A DNA stretch of 19,086 nucleotides from Rhodoferax sp. (GCA_029865675.1 JARXAU010000153.1:1-19086); one strand, 5' to 3'; shown: positions 6,896 to 15,977, counted from the first letter of the stretch. The notes: generated by a model from the sequence alone, not told the origin. Translations and numbers: made by a program.

Positions 6896-6942
6896 CGCCC
6901 CGGTGGGTGTTTACCGACAGAACCCAGACCGATCATCTAAAT
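6769..6942 (+). repeat. Duplicated parD-tail/parE-head block, copy B (decayed)
   Basis: This is the counterpart of 4989-5162. The parD-like half is in frame with the GNAT gene and ends in the same ...GCTGA stop context. The parE-like half follows immediately but has lost its start codon. Substitutions are scattered through the block, so the duplication is not recent. Confidence 0.8.
6895..6942 (+). pseudogene. parE remnant (first 16 codons, no start codon)
   Basis: Read in the frame of the intact parE, these bases give TPRWVFTDRTQTDHLN against MPLLVFTERAQADLLE of the toxin at 5115-5408, with eight identical positions. The start ATG has become ACG, while its overlap with the preceding stop (TGACG versus TGATG) is kept. 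Similarity ends after 6942, so the rest of the gene has been deleted. The remnant should make no protein. Confidence 0.75.
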
Positions 6943-7018
6943 CCCCATGACCCAGCCGCGCCGCGCGCCCGTGGCGCTTGCCATGCGAGCGACCCTAACT
7001 GGCTACTCCATATTGGTT

Positions 7019-7027
7019 TGTTAAGAT
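7019..7027 (+). promoter_or_regulatory. Extended -10 promoter for riboswitch B and the TM-protein gene
   Basis: TG-T-TAAGAT is placed exactly as in the first copy, seven bases before TCGGTT. Transcription would begin near 7034. Its preservation next to a decayed parDE copy suggests it is used. There is no convincing -35. Confidence 0.55.
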
Positions 7028-7064
7028 AAGTTCATCGGTTATAAGCAAAACCGATGGACAAGAA

Positions 7065-7160
7065 AATTGAAGGGCAAACCCGGCTAAAGCCGGTGACGCA
7101 AAGCCACCGAACTAAAGCGCTTTTCCGGAGCGCAATGTCAGCGGGGCCATCAGATTCGAC
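7065..7160 (+). ncRNA. Cyclic-di-GMP-I (GEMM-I) riboswitch aptamer, copy B
   Basis: This copy carries the same core: AGGGCAAACC 7071-7080, GACGCAAAGCC 7095-7105, ACTAAAG 7111-7117 and CAGCGGGG 7139-7146. P1 is TTGAA/TTCGA (7067-7071 with 7155-7159). P2 is CCGGC/GCCGG (7080-7084 with 7089-7093), with loop TAAA instead of CAAA. The P3 tip is GCGCT/AGCGC (7117-7121 with 7129-7133), with loop TTTCCGG instead of GCCCACAT. Paired bases are unchanged while loops differ, which supports selection for structure. The predicted ligand is c-di-GMP. The aptamer ends 56 bases before the start of the TM-protein gene. As for copy A, this is motif recognition by eye. Confidence 0.82.
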
Positions 7161-7161
7161 G

Positions 7162-7178
7162 GACAAGATGGGCTTGTC
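7162..7178 (+). promoter_or_regulatory. Candidate expression-platform hairpin after riboswitch B
   Basis: GACAAG (7162-7167) and CTTGTC (7173-7178) can form a six-base-pair hairpin with loop ATGGG. An identical GACAAG lies at 7057-7062, just before the aptamer, so CTTGTC has two possible partners. This could be the ligand-controlled switch. There is no strong T-run after it (TGCTCTTT), so a terminator is doubtful. Copy A lacks CTTGTC at the matching place. Confidence 0.4.
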
Positions 7179-7216
7179 TGCTCTTTACTGATGTTGCTTA
7201 TTGCAATGAGGAACCC

Positions 7217-7708
7217 ATGCAGCCCTCCGCGATTCTCCTGCCGACCTGGCTCCAGATAACGCTGACCCTTGTCCCGACAGTGAGCGCCTTGTTCGCTGCT
7301 GTCGGCCTGTATTTGAATTACATCCAGAACGGTCGAACAAATAGGCAAGCGAGAGCCTCGTTGGTCGCAAAATTTCTCAGCGACTTTGCAGATGATAAAG
7401 AAATGCAAAGCATTTTTTACGCTATCGAATACTCCAAATTCCATTACGACGACAATTTTCATGACTCCGATGAAGAACGAAAGCTGGACCGACTAATCGT
7501 TCATTTTGCAAACCTAGCCCTAGCATGGAAGTCAGGACTGCTGGAAAACCTAGACATAGTTCCAGTTGAATACTTCGCTCGACGCTTGCTGCGTGATGAA
7601 GGTGTCAAAAGCTATTTGCGCTTCTTGGATAACTGGTCTGATCATGCAGAGCTCGGCGCACATCCTTACCAAGCCCTAAAAGAGATGGGAGCCGTCCTCG
7701 GCGCCTGA
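7217..7708 (+). CDS. Uncharacterised protein with one N-terminal membrane segment
   Basis: I do not recognise this 163-residue protein. A single hydrophobic stretch at about residues 10-33 (WLQITLTLVPTVSALFAAVG) is followed by LNYIQNGRTNRQARASLVAKFL, whose basic residues suggest the C-terminal part faces the cytoplasm. The rest is helical and acidic to mixed, with a DSDEERKLDRLIVHFANLALAW segment and no cysteine pair or obvious catalytic motif. The layout resembles small accessory proteins with one TM and a helical cytoplasmic domain. GAGG at 7208-7211 gives a good ribosome-binding site five bases before the ATG. It lies 56 bases after riboswitch B and is its only evident target. It is AT-richer than the core genes, consistent with acquisition by transfer. 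Coding is convincing; function is unknown. Confidence 0.8.
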   Translation: MQPSAILLPTWLQITLTLVPTVSALFAAVGLYLNYIQNGRTNRQARASLVAKFLSDFADDKEMQSIFYAIEYSKFHYDDNFHDSDEERKLDRLIVHFANLALAWKSGLLENLDIVPVEYFARRLLRDEGVKSYLRFLDNWSDHAELGAHPYQALKEMGAVLGA

Positions 7709-7721
7709 GCTCAAACTCCTA

Positions 7722-7756
7722 GTTCGAGCGGGCAGCCAACTGTTTGCCGCCCGAAC
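7722..7756. terminator. Imperfect hairpin between convergent genes, possible bidirectional terminator
   Basis: GTTCGAGCGGGCA (7722-7734) can pair imperfectly with TGCCGCCCGAAC (7745-7756). A second small hairpin, CGCGA-GAT-TCGCG, lies at 7776-7788. Both sit between the ends of the TM-protein gene and uvrA. No proper T-run follows on either strand, so termination is only suggested. Confidence 0.35.
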
Positions 7757-7797
7757 AGCTAAAGTGCCATTGCGTCGCGAGATTCGCGGCCCGTGGT

Positions 7798-11004
<3,207 letters not shown>

Positions 11005-11050
11005 AGCGTGCGCGCCGGGCCAAACCGCTGATTATCGCCACCGGCAGGAT

Positions 11051-11082
11051 TTGCCGCTGCGGCGCGCCAGAGGCGTAATAAT
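11051..11082 (+). promoter_or_regulatory. Possible ssb promoter
   Basis: TTGCCG at 11051-11056 and TAATAAT at 11076-11082 could be -35 and -10 elements. The spacing of about 19 bases is longer than ideal. GGAG at 11097-11100 is the ssb ribosome-binding site. No SOS box of the CTGT-N8-ACAG type is visible between uvrA and ssb. Confidence 0.3.
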
Positions 11083-11107
11083 GCGCAGACTAATTTGGAG
11101 AAACCCT

Positions 11108-11617
11108 ATGGCATCCGTGAACAAAGTCATCCTGGTCGGCAACTGCGGCCGCGACCCCGAAATCCGCTACCTGCCCTCGGGCCAGGCGGTAGCCAACGTC
11201 AGCATCGCGACCAGCAGCCGACGCAAAGACAAAAACACGGGCGAGAGCGTGGAAGACACCCAGTGGCACCGCGTCACCTTTTACGACCGCCTGGCCGAAA
11301 TTGCCGGGGAATACGTTAAAAAAGGTCGGCCCATTTACGTCGAAGGCCGCTTGAAATACGGCACCTACGTGGACAAGACCACTGGCGTAGAAAAAAACAC
11401 GGTGGACATCATTGCGACCGAGCTGCAATTGCTAGGCGGCCGTGAAGGCATGGGCGGCCCCAGCGACGGCGAAGACGGCGGCGGTGCACCCGCACCGCGC
11501 CGCATGGCGCCCCCACCCCCGCCCCGCGCACCGCAGCCAGCACCGGCTGCGCGCCAAGCCCCCGCACCGCGCCCGGCCAGTGGGTTTGACGATATGGATG
11601 ACGATATTCCGTTCTGA
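11108..11617 (+). CDS. ssb: Single-stranded DNA-binding protein
   Basis: SSB coats single-stranded DNA during replication, recombination and repair and recruits partners through its C-terminal tip. The 169-residue protein has the OB fold at residues 1-110, with the classic opening MASVNKVILVGNCGRDPEIRY, the TQWHRVTFYDRLAEIAGEYV core and GRLKYGTYVDK. A glycine/proline/alanine-rich disordered linker follows, then the acidic tip DDMDDDIPF. The tip ends in the conserved D-D-D-I-P-F that binds RecO, PriA, ExoI and others. ATG 11108 follows GGAG at 11097-11100, and the protein begins exactly as in other proteobacteria, so the longer upstream reading is rejected. A strong intrinsic terminator lies 37 bases after the stop. 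In many Burkholderiales an MFS transporter gene separates uvrA and ssb; it is absent here. Confidence 0.97.
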   Translation: MASVNKVILVGNCGRDPEIRYLPSGQAVANVSIATSSRRKDKNTGESVEDTQWHRVTFYDRLAEIAGEYVKKGRPIYVEGRLKYGTYVDKTTGVEKNTVDIIATELQLLGGREGMGGPSDGEDGGGAPAPRRMAPPPPPRAPQPAPAARQAPAPRPASGFDDMDDDIPF

Positions 11618-11654
11618 CCCGCGCGTTTTGTAAAACGCAGATACGAGCCGCAAG

Positions 11655-11677
11655 AGCCCGCGTAAGCGGGCTTTTTT
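11655..11677 (+). terminator. Intrinsic terminator of ssb
   Basis: AGCCCGC-GTAA-GCGGGCT forms a perfect seven-base-pair, GC-rich hairpin with a four-base loop, followed by TTTTT. It lies 37 bases after the ssb stop codon and separates ssb from the toxin-antitoxin genes downstream. Confidence 0.92.
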
Positions 11678-11806
11678 CTTGCGGGCGGGTTCGCAAGGAG
11701 GTTCAGGCGGCGCAGGCTACGCAGTAGCTGCATGCGACCGACGGTCGCAATCCGCGATAGCAAACACTGCTTCCAAGACCAGTTCAAAACTGTAGATTTA
11801 CTGCAA

Positions 11807-11821
11807 TTCAGCTAAACTGAA
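11807..11821 (+). promoter_or_regulatory. Inverted repeat over a possible -10 upstream of the AbrB-like antitoxin, candidate operator
   Basis: TTCAG-CTAAA-CTGAA is a perfect five-base inverted repeat ending three bases before the antitoxin start codon. It overlaps TAAACT (11813-11818), which resembles a -10. If that is the -10, the transcript would begin at or next to the ATG and be leaderless, which would fit the absence of a Shine-Dalgarno. An alternative -10, TAGATT at 11793-11798, would leave a normal leader. Binding of the antitoxin to such a repeat would give autoregulation. Confidence 0.4.
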
Positions 11822-11824
11822 ACC

Positions 11825-12064
11825 ATGCAAACAACACTCACCATCAACAGCCGGGGCGTGGTCACACTGCCGGCCAAACTGCGCCGTGCTTTGGGTTTAA
11901 AGGCCGATGACCTGCTGATTGCCGAAACCACTTCGCAGGGCTTGTTGCTGCGCCCCGCCGTTACCCTGCCGCTGGAGCTTTACACCCCCGAACGGGTGCG
12001 GGAGTTTGACGAGGCCGAGGCCGAGTTGGCTGCGCTGCTGCCCCAGCTCCCAACCCCGGCTTGA
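11825..12064 (+). CDS. AbrB/MazE-like (SpoVT-AbrB fold) antitoxin
   Basis: This 79-residue protein has the swapped-hairpin AbrB DNA-binding fold in its first half: LTINSRGVVTLPAKLRRALGLKADDLLIAETTSQGLLLRP. The second half, LPLELYTPERVREFDEAEAELAALLPQLP, is an acidic helical tail of the kind that blocks a PIN-domain toxin. It sits 15 bases before a PIN gene on the same strand, which is the standard VapBC-type order. It should bind its own promoter and neutralise the toxin encoded next to it. No Shine-Dalgarno is seen before ATG 11825. The fold is firm; the partner is inferred from adjacency. Confidence 0.88.
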   Translation: MQTTLTINSRGVVTLPAKLRRALGLKADDLLIAETTSQGLLLRPAVTLPLELYTPERVREFDEAEAELAALLPQLPTPA

Positions 12065-12079
12065 CGCGGCCCAAGGCCG

Positions 12080-12499
12080 ATGCGCATTTTTCTGGACGCC
12101 AACGTCCTGTTTTCAGCGGCCCGGTCCAGTGGCGCCATACGCCAGTGGGTGCTCGCGCTGCATGCGTTGGGGCACAGTTTGGTGTCCGATGAATATGTGG
12201 CCGAAGAGGCGCGCCGCAATGTGGCGGCCGAAGCGGGCCGCGAGGCGGTGAACTATTTGCAGGCCTTGCTCGGCCAAACGGAGGTGAACGCAGTGCAGTA
12301 CCAGTCCGTCGCGCAGGCCGCAGTGCTATGGCTACCGGCCAAAGACAGGCCAGTGCTCGTGGCTGCGATGGCGCTGCAGTGCGACGCGCTGGTTACCGGC
12401 GACCGCACCCATTTCGGCGCGGGTTACGGCAAAGTGTTTGACGGCGTGACCATTTACTCGCCTGCCCAGTTGGTGTTGGCAGTTTTCCCGCCCGCCTAG
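12080..12499 (+). CDS. PIN-domain toxin (VapC-like ribonuclease)
   Basis: This 139-residue protein is a PIN-domain nuclease. The acidic metal ligands expected for this fold are visible: D6 in MRIFLDANVLFSAA, E42 or E43 in DEYVAEEARRN, and D108 in ALVTGDRTHFG, with D89 in a plausible fourth position. PIN toxins of TA modules cleave RNA and are held inactive by their antitoxin. It follows the AbrB-like antitoxin by 15 bases, with a weak AAGG ribosome-binding site at 12073-12076. Its stop codon TAG (12497-12499) shares the palindrome CTAG with the stop of the oppositely oriented PIN gene that begins at 13002, so the two genes overlap by four bases end to end. Confidence 0.88.
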   Translation: MRIFLDANVLFSAARSSGAIRQWVLALHALGHSLVSDEYVAEEARRNVAAEAGREAVNYLQALLGQTEVNAVQYQSVAQAAVLWLPAKDRPVLVAAMALQCDALVTGDRTHFGAGYGKVFDGVTIYSPAQLVLAVFPPA

Positions 12500-13002
12500 C
12501 TTTCATGAAGGTGCGCAGCACCCCCAATCATGAAAGTTCTCTCACGTGAAGACCCGCCCCACGCAGCCCCCACAAACGGCACGCCTAGCAAAGCCATCCG
12601 CTTGCCCATGCACAACACCGCCCGGTCCTTGCTCAGCAGCGCGGCGCGGTGCGCTACGGCCAGGTCGATGAACTTTTGGTCGTCCGGGTCTTTGCACGTC
12701 ACGCTGGCTTTGGGCGCCACGCCCACGGTGTGCGAGAGTCGGTCAAAGTGCCCCAGCACCTCAGGCGCGCTGCGCGCATAAAACGCCATGCGTTTGAGCA
12801 CATGCGGGTAGCAAAGTACCCGCGCTAGCTCCTCACGCATCGCGGCTGTGGCCAGCCAACGCGGCTGGCCCAGGGTGAGGGCGGCGGTCAAGGCCTGGTT
12901 CAGCACCAGCGTGGCGGGGTCTTGGAAGACGAACAGGTCGAGCACGATGTTGGTGTCTATCACCACGCTGGCAAGCGGCGCGGGTTTTGAGATCGGAGGC
13001 AC
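12496..13002 (-). CDS. PIN-domain protein, putative toxin, COG1569-like
   Basis: This is a 168-residue PIN protein of the type often annotated as a putative toxin-antitoxin system toxin component. Metal-binding acids are D16 in VVIDTNIVLDLF, E57 or E58 in AMREELARVL, and the cluster D105, D107, D108, D113 in CKDPDDQKFIDLA, with D126 in SKDRAVL. The start is GTG at 13000-13002, 16 bases after the stop of the methyltransferase gene on the same strand, so it may be carried at the end of that transcript. No Shine-Dalgarno and no antitoxin gene beside it are visible. The last 12 codons contain the nested hairpin at 12500-12536. It may be a solitary PIN nuclease, or it may share the antitoxin of the facing module, which is only speculation. 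Confidence 0.85.
   Translation of the reverse strand: MPPISKPAPLASVVIDTNIVLDLFVFQDPATLVLNQALTAALTLGQPRWLATAAMREELARVLCYPHVLKRMAFYARSAPEVLGHFDRLSHTVGVAPKASVTCKDPDDQKFIDLAVAHRAALLSKDRAVLCMGKRMALLGVPFVGAAWGGSSRERTFMIGGAAHLHES
12500..12536. terminator. Nested hairpin at the convergent PIN gene ends, possible terminator
   Basis: The arms CTTTCATGA (12500-12508) and TCATGAAAG (12528-12536) are perfectly complementary and enclose a second hairpin, GGTGC-GCA-GCACC (12510-12522). The element lies directly after the plus-strand PIN stop and inside the last codons of the minus-strand PIN gene. It could end transcription of the plus-strand gene or protect its 3' end. There is no long T-run. Confidence 0.45.
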
Positions 13003-13018
13003 GGGCTTAGCGTTGCGC

Positions 13019-14359
13019 TCAGTCGCCAGCGGTTGGAGATCCAGCCCCTTTGGCCGCTGCCGCTTCTTTGGCCATGCGCCCGGCCACCATGTCGAACTTG
13101 AACAGGCGGCATTCGATCGGGCCGTTCCACATGGGCACGCGGCGCGATTCTTTCAGGCGCATCTTGCCGGGCAGCTTCAGGTCGGGCGTGAGCACCCAGG
13201 CGCTCCAGCCGCTGAAATTTTTCTTCCAATGGCTGGCCAGCTGGCTGAAGAATTCGCCGCCGTCTTCGGTGTGCGCGAGTTCGCGTGCGCCAAAGCGGGC
13301 TTGTTGCGCGTCGTCATCTTGCCGATCACGCGAATGTGCGTCTTGGCGCCGACCGGCACCGGCCACGCCGCCGACTTCAATGCGCTCGCCGTAGGGCGGG
13401 TTCAGAATCATCACACCGCCGCCGGTGACTGCGGCGTCAATCGGTGGCATGCGCTGCAAGGCGTCGCCGCCCCGAAAGTCGATCACGTCGGACACCCCGG
13501 CGCGTTCGGCATTGCGCTGCGCAAAGTCAACCATGCGAAAGGACACATCGCTGGCGTAGATCAGCGCCGCTTGGCTGGGTTCGGGCTTGACCACGCCCTC
13601 AGCGGCCTCGGCCTTCATCGCAGCCCATTCCTGGGCGCGAAAGGGCACAAACTTCTCAAAGGCAAAGCGGCGCAAGGAGCCCGCTGCAATATTGCAGGCG
13701 ATCTGCGCCGCCTCAATCACCACCGTGCCGCTACCGCAGCAGGGGTCGTACAGCGGCAGCAGGTCGTCGTCGCCCGAGGCCCAGCCGCTGGCCGCAATCA
13801 TGGCCGCCGCCAGGGTTTCTTTCAGGGGTGCGTCGCCCTTGTCCTCGCGCCAGCCGCGCTTGAACAGTGGCTCGCCCGAGGTGTCGATGTACAGCGAGCA
13901 GGCGTCGGTGGTCAGGTGGGCGTAAATGCGCACGTCGGGCCACTGGGTATTCACATCGGGCCGCACGCCGCCCGAGGTCTCGCGAAAGCGGTCGCACACC
14001 GCGTCTTTGACTTTGAGCGCGGCAAAGTTCAGGCTGGTCAGCGGGCTGTGCTGCGCGGTGACTTCGATCTTGATGCTCTGGCGCGGCGTAAACCAGCGCT
14101 CCCACTCCACCGCCATGGCAGCGCGGTAGAGGTCGGCCTCTGATCGGTACTCGGTATACGACACCAGCACCAGCACGCGCTGCGCCAGGCGGCAATACAG
14201 GTTCAGGCGCATCGCGTCAGTCAAGGACGTGCGCACCGCCACGCCGCCACGCTGCTTGGTAATGCAGCCCGGCGGCAGGCCGGTAATCTGCAATATCTCG
14301 GGGGCCAGATAGTCTTCCACCCCGGCGGCGCAGGGGAGGAAGAGTTGGAGTTGGTTCAA
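13019..14359 (-). CDS. rlmL: THUMP-domain class I SAM-dependent rRNA methyltransferase, RlmL-like
   Basis: This 446-residue protein resembles the methyltransferase half of RlmL, which makes N2-methylguanosine at 23S rRNA position 2445. It opens with QLQLFLPCAAGVEDYLAPEI, then a THUMP RNA-binding domain to about residue 160. The SAM-binding motif I DPCCGSGT lies at about 205-212, and the catalytic NPPYGER near 317. The C-terminal part ends KMRLKESRRVPMWNGPIECRLFKFDM, which is characteristic of this group in Burkholderiales. A charged, low-complexity stretch (Arg/Asp/Gln-rich, about residues 328-355) follows the catalytic motif; relatives vary there too. The start is TTG 14359, ten bases after the rpoN stop, with no good Shine-Dalgarno. 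It lacks the second (RlmK) domain of the fused E. coli protein. The methylated base is assumed from homology. Confidence 0.88.
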   Translation of the reverse strand: MNQLQLFLPCAAGVEDYLAPEILQITGLPPGCITKQRGGVAVRTSLTDAMRLNLYCRLAQRVLVLVSYTEYRSEADLYRAAMAVEWERWFTPRQSIKIEVTAQHSPLTSLNFAALKVKDAVCDRFRETSGGVRPDVNTQWPDVRIYAHLTTDACSLYIDTSGEPLFKRGWREDKGDAPLKETLAAAMIAASGWASGDDDLLPLYDPCCGSGTVVIEAAQIACNIAAGSLRRFAFEKFVPFRAQEWAAMKAEAAEGVVKPEPSQAALIYASDVSFRMVDFAQRNAERAGVSDVIDFRGGDALQRMPPIDAAVTGGGVMILNPPYGERIEVGGVAGAGRRQDAHSRDRQDDDAQQARFGARELAHTEDGGEFFSQLASHWKKNFSGWSAWVLTPDLKLPGKMRLKESRRVPMWNGPIECRLFKFDMVAGRMAKEAAAAKGAGSPTAGD

Positions 14360-14369
14360 AGAAAGTCTT

Positions 14370-15971
14370 TCAAAGCGCTTTGCGCAAACTCGCCGGGGCG
14401 ATTCTGAGCCCCTCGCGGTACTTGGCCACGGTGCGGCGGGCGCATTCGATGCCTTGCTCTTTCAACATTTCGGACAGCTGGTTGTCGCTCAAGGGCTTTT
14501 TTGGGCTCTCGGCGGCAATGAATTGCTTGATGATGGCGCGCACTGCGGTGCTCGACGCGCTGCCGCCCGACTCGGTGTCCAGGCCGGAGCCAAAAAAGTA
14601 CTTCAGCTCAAAGGTGCCAAAGGGCGTGGCCATGTACTTGGCGGTGGTGACGCGGCTGATGGTGGACTCGTGCAGGCCCAGTTCTTCGGCAATCTCGCGC
14701 AGCACCAGCGGACGCATGGCCAGCTCGCCATGGGTAAAAAAGCTTTTTTGCCGCTCCACCACTGCGGTGCTCACACGCAATATGGTGTCAAAGCGCTGCT
14801 GGATGTTTTTGATAAACCAGCGCGCCTCTTGCAGGCGCTGTTGCAGGCCGGCGTGGCTGGAGCTGGCTTTGTGGTTGCGCAGCACATTGGCGTAAATGTC
14901 GTGCACCCGCAGGCGCGGCATCACATCGGGGTTGAGCTGCACCCGAAACTTCGGCGTGGCCCCCGCCTTGTGCAGGGCGCTCACCAAAACATCGGGCACC
15001 ACGATGTTGCGCTCCACGTCGGCAAAGCGCCGTCCTGGCTTGGGCTCTAGGCGCGCTATCAGCGCAATCGCCTCGCGCACCAGCGCGTCGCTGCCCACGC
15101 CCAGCAGCACCAGGCGTTTGATGTCGCGCCGCGCCAGCAGGTCCATGGGCTGCTGGCAGATGCGCAAGGCTACTTCCAGCACTTCCTGGTCGATATCGGT
15201 CTCGGGTGCATCGGTGTCCAGATCGGCCAGCAGCGCGCGCACTTGCAGGCGCAAGCATTCACCCAGGTCGCGGGCGCCCACGCCCACTGGTTCTAGGCTG
15301 TGCAGCAGCCCCAGCGCCACAGTGAAGTGGTGCACCAGGTCTTCGATGTGTTCCAGGTCGTCACCGGCCAGGCTTTGCGCCAGCGACTCCAGCGGGTCTT
15401 CCAGGTAGCCGTCGTCGCTCAGCGACTCGATCAAAAAGCGCAGCGCCGCGCTGTCGGTATCGCTCAGGCGCAGGCGCAGCGCCTGGCGCAGCAAATGCGC
15501 TTGCAGAGACTCCTGCACGCGCGCCAGTTCGGTGGCGTCTTTGTCTTCCTCGTCGCCCAGGTTGTTGCTGCGCGCTTTGGCGTCGCCGCCCCATTCGCCG
15601 TCGTCGGGCGTGGTCTCGGTGGTGCCGTCGCCCTCCCAGCTCACGCCGTCCTCGCCGGGCTCGGCGCTCAGTGGCGTGGCGTCTTGGTCTTTGACGGTGT
15701 CGGTGGCGCTGCTGGCGAAGTCGCTCGGGGCGCTGGGCGCGTATTCGCTAATGCGGTCGCCGTCGCTCACCGGCATATCGGCCTGCGCCAGCCCAAACTG
15801 CTCGCGCTCGGCCGCCTCGTGGTCCATTTCCAAAAACGGATTGGCCTCCAACATTTGCTCAACCTCCTGGCTCAACTCCAGTGTGGAGAGTTGCAACAGC
15901 CGTATCGACTGCTGCAACTGCGGCGTGAGCGCCAGATGCTGCGAAACGCGAAGCGAGAGGCCTTGCCGCAT
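14370..15971 (-). CDS. rpoN: RNA polymerase sigma-54 factor
   Basis: Sigma-54 directs RNA polymerase to -24/-12 promoters that need an enhancer-binding ATPase, typically for nitrogen, motility and surface genes. The 533-residue protein has the Gln/Leu-rich activator region at residues 1-50 (LALTPQLQQSIRLLQLSTLEL). A long acidic linker, about 51-160, is rich in Asp/Glu/Ser. The core-binding domain comes next, then a helix-turn-helix near 415-440 (LREIAEELGLHESTISRV), and the RpoN box ARRTVAKYRE at 511-520 that reads the -24 element. It starts six bases after lptB, so the two are cotranscribed. The hpf and ptsN genes that normally follow rpoN in this class are missing; an rRNA methyltransferase gene follows instead. 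Confidence 0.97.
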   Translation of the reverse strand: MRQGLSLRVSQHLALTPQLQQSIRLLQLSTLELSQEVEQMLEANPFLEMDHEAAEREQFGLAQADMPVSDGDRISEYAPSAPSDFASSATDTVKDQDATPLSAEPGEDGVSWEGDGTTETTPDDGEWGGDAKARSNNLGDEEDKDATELARVQESLQAHLLRQALRLRLSDTDSAALRFLIESLSDDGYLEDPLESLAQSLAGDDLEHIEDLVHHFTVALGLLHSLEPVGVGARDLGECLRLQVRALLADLDTDAPETDIDQEVLEVALRICQQPMDLLARRDIKRLVLLGVGSDALVREAIALIARLEPKPGRRFADVERNIVVPDVLVSALHKAGATPKFRVQLNPDVMPRLRVHDIYANVLRNHKASSSHAGLQQRLQEARWFIKNIQQRFDTILRVSTAVVERQKSFFTHGELAMRPLVLREIAEELGLHESTISRVTTAKYMATPFGTFELKYFFGSGLDTESGGSASSTAVRAIIKQFIAAESPKKPLSDNQLSEMLKEQGIECARRTVAKYREGLRIAPASLRKAL

Positions 15972-15977
15972 AACGGG

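Larger units (their letters stand above)
7011..7160 (+). repeat. Duplicated promoter plus riboswitch block, copy B
   Basis: This is the counterpart of 5517-5667. It shares the ATTGnTTTGnTAAGAT promoter pattern, the leader hairpin and the full aptamer. In both copies the block follows parE or its remnant, so the original duplicated unit probably ran from parD to the riboswitch. Confidence 0.9.

Noticed and set aside
5690..7030. Integron gene-cassette array (attC sites), suggested by the mix of VOC, GNAT, TA and unknown genes and by GTTAGAC at 5695-5701 and GCTTAAC near 6246
   Set aside because: Neither core site has a matching inverse partner (GTCTAAC or GTTAAGC) at a suitable distance, and no attC-like paired boxes could be drawn.
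11005..11107. SOS (LexA) operator between uvrA and ssb
   Set aside because: I searched for CTGT-N8-ACAG and close variants on both strands by eye and saw none.
12848..14143. A 431-codon plus-strand frame opposite the methyltransferase gene
   Set aside because: It overlaps a clear THUMP methyltransferase with conserved motifs on the minus strand. The plus-strand translation is His/Gly/Arg-rich shadow sequence.
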